Assembly (NCBI GenBank): GCA_911728455.2
Contig: OU452231.1
Span: 501,001 to 565,000, forward strand
Length of the DNA: 64,000 nt
From: Marthasterias glacialis
Lineage: Eukaryota > Echinodermata > Asteroidea > Forcipulatida > Asteriidae
Direction: 5' to 3'
Shown: positions 56,782-64,000 of the stretch, in pieces
Layout of the letters: every line of letters begins with the position of its first letter
Position numbering within the stretch: position 1 is the stretch's first letter
Program-made: the position numbers and the translations under genes
Notes under the pieces: model-generated
What the model saw: the letters and a program-made list of their open reading frames with translations, nothing else
Told to the model about the DNA's origin: nothing
Databases searched by the model: none

Positions 56782-59700
56782 CTATACAAGTTTCTTTGCT
56801 TCAAAGAATCCCTTGAGATGTCTCATCTGCCAGAAGCCGGTGACTAGGAGTATAACTGTCTGTCCCAAGGACCACCATAAGACACGTTGGTTTGTGCTCT
56901 CACTAGTCTGTCGAAATCGCTCCTCACGATACTACAGAAGACAAAACAAACATCAATTAACATTCACTGGAGGTTTGCAGCATCACCATGAATCCTTCTT
57001 ATTGATAATGATTAAATGATCCATCCCAATCCAAGGCTTTGGATGATGCTGATGGACCGAGAATCTTCATTCCCAAAAGGGCATTTCCAAAACAAAATCA
57101 GGCACATCAACCAAGACCAGAGCCGTGGAGGCATTGGTCTCTATCCTGTTGGTAAGGGATGTCACTCCCAAGCGCATCTGCTGCACGCCATCTTTGGCTG
57201 CATGTACTTTCAGTTCCAAAGCTGGCATATGTTACTGTTTTTTGTCGAAAAACACTCATTCCTTCATTCAAAGACATTTTTTATGAAAGAAACCGATATT
57301 TCTGATAAGACTTTGAGTCTTTGCAAGGCACACATGAAAGGCGAGTCCAGAAATGTTGTTCTTTTTACATAAATCATCAAAGACAAAAAGTTGAACATTT
57401 CCTATAGGCTTCTGGCAATCGATGAAGCCAGTTTGTGTGAAGTGGGCATGACTTACAGTGGATTTACGTCACACTTACCAACAAGATGGCCCCTGTGAAA
57501 CATCAGGCCTGGTCTTATGATGAGTTGTCAATATTGCCAGAGTGATTTGTATTGTAACATCACCCTTAGCAATTCAGATTGATACATGTCTTAAGATAAC
57601 TCTCAGCTTCTTGTGATATGTCAGAGTTGTTGCATGGGAATGGTTGAGATTGTTTCTAATGTTGAGACTCACCCTTTGATAGTTTTGTTCTTTCTGTACT
57701 TGTGCAACCTGATCCAGGAGCTGTCTAATACGAAGCTGCAACTCCGTCAATTTATCCTTCTCTGCAATCTGTTTGTAATCATTGGCATGCTCCCCAACTT
57801 CAATGTCCAGATGAACCCTCTGGAAACAAGAAAACAAATCAAAATCAATCAAGGTCCATCATACTATCAAGAAATTGATAGTTTCATAAAATTTCATCTT
57901 TGCACATGCATGATTATTGAATACATGTTGTGGGACCACACAGCATTGTGTACACACTTCCTTTATTAGATAGATGTCTTTATTTGACCTTGTTTGACCT
58001 TATGAGACATCATAAGCATGGGTTCTACTGCATGGCTAAAACCAACCACATTTCAATCTCATGTCCCATCTGTCTATCCAAACACTCTCATAAAGTGTCT
58101 TCTTTTTTTCTTTTTTTTTCATTTAATTGCTAAATTTGTTTATCTAAAGTAGTTTTTTAATGTTTTTTGTATTGTATCTCTGTACATTGAGAATTGGCCA
58201 AATAAATAATGACAGGCACACCAATCTTACCAGATTTCAAACAGTTTTACCAGATTTAGCAGTTGAGTTAAAGTAGCACCCGATTGAAGTTGGAAGGTTT
58301 CTTGCAAGAATAAGCAACGATATACATTGAAACTAAACCTAGCTGTTTACCATTTTGTTGTTAGCGCCAAACATGGCCCACTTGGTGGAGTTTGAATAAA
58401 GGCATATAGAGTGCTCTCCCGGTGTGTGTGATGTAAAGGTGAATCTTCCTTCAGAGCTATACACCTTGGACAGGATAATCTTACTGTCTGGATCCTTGAC
58501 TTCCACATGCATACCAATGTGTGGACTCGATGGCATGAAATCATTCGTGTTTTTGTCATACAGCTGGGTTTTGTAATTACCTGAAAGAAATTAAAAACTC
58601 ATGATATCAATGCATGATATGCAGTTTTAGTGGTTTTATTGGGCTAAAAATCATCGCTTTTGAGGACAGAAAGTAATTGTGAGTACAATAAAATACCTTT
58701 TATTTCATCTTTGATATCTTGAAAAGCCAGTAGGCGATTTTCCAGCAGTTCTGTGGAGTCTTTATCGTAATTTTGGCAACTTTTTGAACAGGGTATCACA
58801 GATTCGTTTTAAATCCACTTCGTCATAAGCCGTCAAAGCGAACATACATATACTTTACTGGGGCGCTAGTACGACTGATTTATGTCAAAATCTCAGAAAA
58901 GGAGTACAGTGTCCCATTTACTGGGTCTAGAATCCTGCCAGGGGGACGGGACAACAACAAAAAAGAATCCCGGCGGTAACTGGTTGAAGACCTGGACCTC
59001 AACCTTCTGAGTTCTGGTTATTTTTTCCCACTTTAGAAGTGCCTTAAGTTGATTTCACTTTCAGCAAGTTCAAAAGCACTTTTGTTTTCTGATATGTTAA
59101 ATGTCTGGTTAATGACAGACAAGTCAAACAAGCAACAAGCTGGATGGTACTTTATCATATACCTCAAAGTGTAAATATTAAAATTGGAAAAAAGTTTCCA
59201 TATCCAGCTGCCACTTTCTAAGGGATTTTTAAGAAAATTTAATGGATGTTGGTCTTTATTTCCCTTTTTTTTCATATTCCTCTTGAGAAATTGGTAGATA
59301 AAACACTGTAACGATTGGCCCGACCCATCAGCAAGAGGGCGTCAGCACGACTCCGGAGTGGAGTCGACCGATGACGGAGGAGCGCTGGCACGGCCCCGGT
59401 TGGAGCTGTGTCATGGAGCAACTCCTGAGGGCGCTACAGCACAACACCGTGCGGAGTTGTGTTGTAGCGAGCCCCTGCTGAAGGGTCGGGACACCCGTTC
59501 CGCTGGGAAGACGTTATCTAATCGTTCTTCTTGTGTTTGGCTTTTGTTTGGTGAAGACGGAAAATAAAGAAACCGGAGAAAGCAACAGAAATTGTGTCCT
59601 TTGTGTGAGATTTTCAGTGTTGTGTTGGGAAGAATTCCACGAGGGAAAATCCGCGTTACAACACTAAACATTGACCTAAAAAAAAAAAATTCAAGGGGAC

Positions 59701-60850
59701 ATTTCATCACGTGGCCAGCACTTTCGCCACTCATGTCCAAAAGAACTAAAATGGCGTTAAACGAGTAGTGTTGTCAAGCCCAACGTAGAAGTGAAAATGG
59801 CTTATTTTTCATGATTGCGACACTTTGTACTCATTAAAAGTGCTTGTTCTTTTCTGTATACATTCTGTCAACCTTTCTGGATAGGTAAGGGAAAAAGTTT
59901 CCATATCCGGCTGCCACTTTCTAAGGGATTTTGTAGATTTTTTAATGGATGCTGGGCTTTATTTCCCTTTTTTAATATTCCTCTTGGGAAATTGGTAGTA
60001 AAAACAGTAACAGTTAACCTTAATTTAAAAAGAAAAATCAATCAAGTAGACATTTCATCGCGCGGCTGGAACTTTTGCGCATTCATGCTCAACTGAACTA
60101 AAATGGTGTCATTAGCGAGTAGCACTGTCAAGCCCAACAAAGACGTGAAAATGGCTCATGATTTCAACACTTTGTAATTGTTCAAGGTGCCTGTTCCTCT
60201 CCACACACATTCTGTCAGTGTCAACCTTTCTGGACAGGTAAAGACATAATTTGACCTAAATTAAGAGAGATAAAGTGCCAGCATTTTCGCCTTAAAATTG
60301 TATGTGACGATCATCTGAGTCATATCAATTATTATTGGATAGGTGTTTGAAAAAGTCGGCTTGTTGTATCAATATCATTCCCCACCAAGCACATCAGAAG
60401 ACAAAACTACTTCTGAATGAAGGCAGTTAAATGTAATAACTTAAGTCAAAGGAGTACAGCGCTCCAGTTGTTTGGTCTAAAATAAATCATTAGTTGAAAT
60501 TTGAATTATTCGTATTTATTTTCTACCTCCATATATGTACAGATAGACCATGGATGGAGGAAGGAAATACATACGCGTAGACACGGGCCCTGGGACTCCG
60601 TCCCTCCCGTCGCATGCAGTGCCTGTGTAGTTAGTGAAATGAAAGCGGAGAATCCAAAAGAGATCAGCGAGTACAGTCTGTACTCAGAGGTAGACCGTAC
60701 ATAGACATAATACTCACCAATAACCATAGTTTCATCGGGGATTTCCTCGATGAAACATTTCTTTTCTGTTTCACCAATGTGAAAATATAAGCCTAATGCA
60801 GAAGAAATCCCTAATAAGAGAAGAAATCCCGTCTCGATTAACCTTGCCAT
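56782..60850 (-). CDS. TMED9: p24-family cargo receptor (TMED4/TMED9-like), 4 coding exons
   Basis: Role (known family): alpha-type p24 proteins cycle between ER and Golgi in COPI/COPII vesicles as cargo receptors and coat organisers. Seen: exons 60718-60850, 58351-58580, 57673-57819 and 56782-56931 join in frame to 219 aa. In order: a signal peptide (about 1-20); a GOLD domain starting [20 protein letters not shown] and including [14 protein letters not shown], with two cysteines (about Cys32 and Cys97) placed for the family disulphide; a coiled coil with [12 protein letters not shown]; a membrane span after NQRVLWW; and the cytoplasmic tail [13 protein letters not shown], with the di-lysine COPI signal and preceding FF motif. 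Length matches vertebrate TMED4/9 (about 227-235). The start has an in-frame TAG four codons upstream and A at -3. TMED4 and TMED9 are vertebrate duplicates, so the symbol marks the alpha subfamily rather than strict orthology. The gene is convergent with EVC2. Confidence 0.95.
59195..60244. repeat. Local tandem duplication in TMED intron 1
   Basis: 59195-59306 plus 59661-59888 match 59899-60244 in the same order (shared blocks gccactttctaagggatttt, aactaaaatgg, gtcaagcccaac, gtcaacctttctgga). The first copy is interrupted by the LTR at 59307-59660. Confidence 0.8.
59307..59660 (+). mobile_element. Solo LTR of a retrotransposon
   Basis: A 354-bp sequence starting TGTAACG and ending CGTTACA (7-bp inverted ends), flanked by a 4-bp direct repeat ACAC (59303-59306 and 59661-59664). 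An AATAAA lies near 59564. No internal gag/pol nearby, so a recombined solo LTR, probably Ty3/Gypsy-like by target-site length. It is GC-richer than its surroundings. The matching site in the neighbouring duplicate is empty. Confidence 0.8.
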
Positions 60851-63800
60851 GTTGGAACCCTACAACAGCACGAAAAGATGGTAGTTTCTCTCACTGGTAC
60901 TTGGCTAGTACGGACAAATGCGTGTACTGGGTTCGAATACCATTGAAATTCTAGTTCACTGTTTTGCCACGTCGTTTTACGATTAGACTGGCCTCCAAGT
61001 CATTGCGTCGAACAGTTGGCGCGGGGGGGGGGGGGGTGAACTTGTTTGTAATATTATTCTATTGGAGAAGGGAAAGTGGGAGGGGGACCACCTTTTGAAA
61101 CTAACGTCCGCACAACATCAACGTTGTAACACAATAGGATTTGAAATGTGTCCCTTACTATGAATGTGCACGTTTTGTGCCTGCTAATCTTTACTGCTGA
61201 CCACATTTTAGGCTGAGATCATTTGTTCATGGTCCGTCATGCATCACATTTATCTACAAAAATCTACAAAAATTCCTTTTTTTCCAACAACTTACTACTT
61301 AGGATATTTCTTGGCAGGCAACATAGATTTTCTCAATTGTTCCTTTATGATCGATTCTACATTTTGTCATTTCCTTGTTTAAAGGCAAAGTATACCTTTG
61401 GTTTTTGGAACCGTATATTTGCCTTAATGCTATAGAATTGTAGATATATGCCATAAAACTAACCTGTGTCAATTTCAGTTCAAAAGGTGGCAGCGTTTTT
61501 GAGATATCACTAAAAAATGTGGAGCGGTTGTGTTCACGCAGAAGTATCCGGTCATTGGAATACACATTCTGAGAAGCGTTACGGCCATAACGCTTCTCAG
61601 CTTAACATTTTGGGGGATAAAAAGTGATGTATTTTTCCATAACTGCAGTACTTCGAAGTGAAACGTTTCTCAAAATGCATTATACTATCCAAAGCTGCTG
61701 TACTTCTTACAAAGTGACTTATTATTTCCATAAATTTTCAGAGTCATTTTCAAACGTATACAGACCCTTTAATAAACAAATTTGTAACATAAACCAATCA
61801 AGTTTTGAAATGTACCCCTACTTTTTCTCCATATCAAGAGTTGACTCAGCTGCCTGTATGAAATGTAAGATTTGCCTCGAAAGTTATTGTCAGCAAAGTC
61901 CAGGCTTGGCTTCTTGTGTGAACATAAGATGCCATTACTCACATTGCCTCTACTCCCTTGTAGGTACAGCGTATGATCTCGAGCATCCAAATGAGAAAAT
62001 TGAGACGAAAAAAAAATTATGAGAAACGTGACACAAACAAGAATCACAGAGAACACAAGAACCTCACTGATGGCTTATAATACACATATTTATATTTTAT
62101 TCAATGCAAATAAATTACAAATAAAACAGACTGATACAACTCTTTTTGGAGATTGACTCTTCTAAAATAAATAGTTATTCAGACCTGAAATGAGCAACTT
62201 TCACAATTAGGAGTGCCACAGAAAATGCACAAATACATTTCTTCCTCTGAAATTAATATTTGTTAATTTATCTTTGATAAAATTTACCTAGTCATTTTTA
62301 TCTCATCAAGAATGGCTTTCAAATGCATATTTTATAATTAACAAATTAATATAAAATTTGTGTTACCGCATTCCAATTTTATATCGATACTTCACCATGC
62401 AATGCCTCAAAACAAATATTTCAAAAAGTTTAAAATATAATAAAATCTATCAGATGCAATACAAAACAATACAAGGAAAGGTAACAAAGCTGAAGTCGTT
62501 TGCATCAAAACTTGAAGAGGAATGATGATCCTGTGCACATTTTGTACTGTCAGAACTTAATTCATACTGTCACAACTTCGTATCAATTTTTAAAAAGCAC
62601 CCCCCCCAAAAAAAAAAAATACTAATAAAAATACTAAATAAATAAAAAAAAATATATGTAATAAAAAAACAATTAAAAAAAAAATAATAATATATGTATA
62701 TATTTACACAAACAAATTTAATTAATTAATAATAAACTTACAAATTGACCATTCTAATATTCAGATGGTAGTTATTATTTTCTTTTTTGGCAAGTGCCCT
62801 TGCCAAGAATGAATTCCTAGCCTGGTTTAAAATTATATCTTTGTTAGCTTAGGTCATTATTTGAACCAAAACTGCACTTAAATAAAATAGTCTTACTGCA
62901 AAAAAAAATCGGTACATATTTAGAAATGGTGACAATTATGTATGTTATGAGTAAAGTCGATGTTTTTGAAACAATCCAAATTATTACAAAATGACTGAAG
63001 AAATTCAGAAAATAGTTTTTCCTCTAATATCAAACTGAAAATCAATTGGTAAAATTTTACGCTTTGTTAAAAATTACAGAACAGGTGGCAGTGATATTTC
63101 TACTAAAAAGGCAAATACTGAAAAGTTGTGGAGTGTACAGAGCAATTTTTTGCCACATTTTGATCTTCATAACGAGGGATGTAGATCAATATATGCTACA
63201 CGTCTGGTATGAAGCCAGTGGGGGGGGGGGGGGGGGGGCAAAGTGGCCGCAGATTGCAACAGGATGAAGATTTTTAAATGGGAGGCTGACTAAAGCCAAA
63301 TTAGGTAGTGAAGTTGGGTCATAAAACCAAAATAGATTTGAAATGGAAAAACCAGGATGGTGAAATTGGATCATAAACGCATAACAGAAATGTTTTCATT
63401 TTTAGTTCCCCCTCCCCTTAAGATCTTTCCCTTAAAATGACTTCATTAGGTTTCAATTAAATTCTGTGTGATATGAAAAGAGATGCCATTCCACAACCAT
63501 TTCTGACCCAAAACCCAAGTCACCCTTCGATTTTTTTCAGCTTTGTGAAGTGAAGAGTGAAATCTTACAAATAGCCACAGGGAAATGACCCTGTGGGGAC
63601 ACACTGTTGACCTGATACAGTTTGAGTATATGATATCTAATACCATATAAGGCTTATCAGAGGACAGAGAAATTGCTCTATCGGAAAGTGCTGACAATGT
63701 TTTAAAAACCTGAAAGTGGGTCAAGATTGCCTCTCCCTGGGGAGGAGGAAACTTCACTCACAGTATCATTGGCCATGTTCGCACAGGGACCATTTGTGGA

Positions 63801-64000
63801 CTAGCGGCTAATATCAACTGGTACTCATGCTCAAAAAAGATGCGTCAGGTACCAGGCATTATCGACCTGGGGTTATTCCGTAGGAAAGGGGATCATACCA
63901 AACCATACAATAATACTATCATATTTTACAGTTTTGTTTATGACTTACTGATGCTACACTTTATCGCAGAGAAAGGACGCAGATAAATAAGAAATCTTGG
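60851..64000. other. TMED upstream region, no gene seen
   Basis: Contains the TMED 5' UTR and promoter; an ACGTG-core motif (plus CCACGTCG at about 60967-60974) is the only regulatory-looking site. The rest holds a G-run (about 61023-61036), the repeat 61378-61612, a short retroelement end (62360-62410), an A-rich tract (about 62598-62740) and a long G-run (about 63219-63238). The longest open frame (61624-62022, plus) lacks any recognisable domain. Confidence 0.55.
61378..61612. repeat. 'TTTAAAGGCAAAGTATACC' element
   Basis: Begins tttaaaggcaaagtatacct and ends with the short palindrome gaagcgtta...taacgcttc. Similar to abundant short non-coding elements in echinoderm genomes (recollection, not a search). 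Confidence 0.5.

Noticed and set aside
61624..62022. 132-residue open frame with several cysteines (CMKCKICLESYC)
   Set aside because: The CxxCxxC spacing tempted a zinc-finger call, but no full RING or other pattern follows and there is no splice or promoter context; likely chance.

Overview
This is a piece of an animal nuclear genome, most likely an echinoderm. Genes are split into short exons with GT-AG introns, and the DNA between them is AT-rich and full of fold-back (MITE-like) elements and tRNA-derived SINEs of a kind I associate with sea stars and sea urchins. The class (sea star versus other) is inference. There is no prokaryotic or organellar content.

Three protein-coding genes can be assembled exon by exon, with splice phases that close throughout. 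(1) An EVC (Ellis-van Creveld protein) orthologue is on the minus strand, from its ATG at 14768 to a stop at 807-809, in 19-20 coding exons (about 779 or 826 aa). (2) An EVC2/limbin orthologue is on the plus strand, from its ATG at 17801 to a stop at 49112-49114, in 26 coding exons including a 15-nt microexon (about 1577 aa). (3) A p24-family cargo receptor of the TMED4/TMED9 type is on the minus strand, from its ATG at 60850 to a stop at 56782-56784, in 4 coding exons (219 aa, C-terminal KKLV).

EVC and EVC2 lie head to head with about 3.0 kb between their start codons. This is the arrangement known for the vertebrate genes, whose products form one complex at the base of the primary cilium that promotes Hedgehog signalling downstream of Smoothened. 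In this window EVC has a short N-terminal signal-anchor followed by coiled coils. EVC2 has a signal peptide, a glycosylated beta-rich ectodomain of about 490 residues, one membrane span and about 1000 residues of cytoplasmic coiled coil. Divergent transcription from one interval would let the two partners be co-regulated. TMED is convergent with EVC2 and unrelated in function (ER-Golgi vesicle traffic).

By region: 1-806 is the EVC 3' flank; 807-14768 EVC; 14769-17800 the divergent promoter interval, with fold-backs and a near-consensus RFX X-box; 17801-49114 EVC2, whose introns hold SINEs, fold-back elements, a LINE reverse-transcriptase tail, minisatellites and a 5S-rRNA-like tandem array; 49115-56781 the 3' flanks of EVC2 and TMED; 56782-60850 TMED, with a solo LTR inside a local tandem duplication in intron 1; 60851-64000 TMED upstream DNA with repeats and no recognisable gene.

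The observations I rate highest are the conserved EVC/EVC2 pairing, the EVC2 microexon, two exon-scale tandem duplications that could create alternative isoforms (EVC exons 8/9 and the EVC2 exon 20 donor), and a dispersed repeat carrying a perfect histone-mRNA 3' stem-loop.
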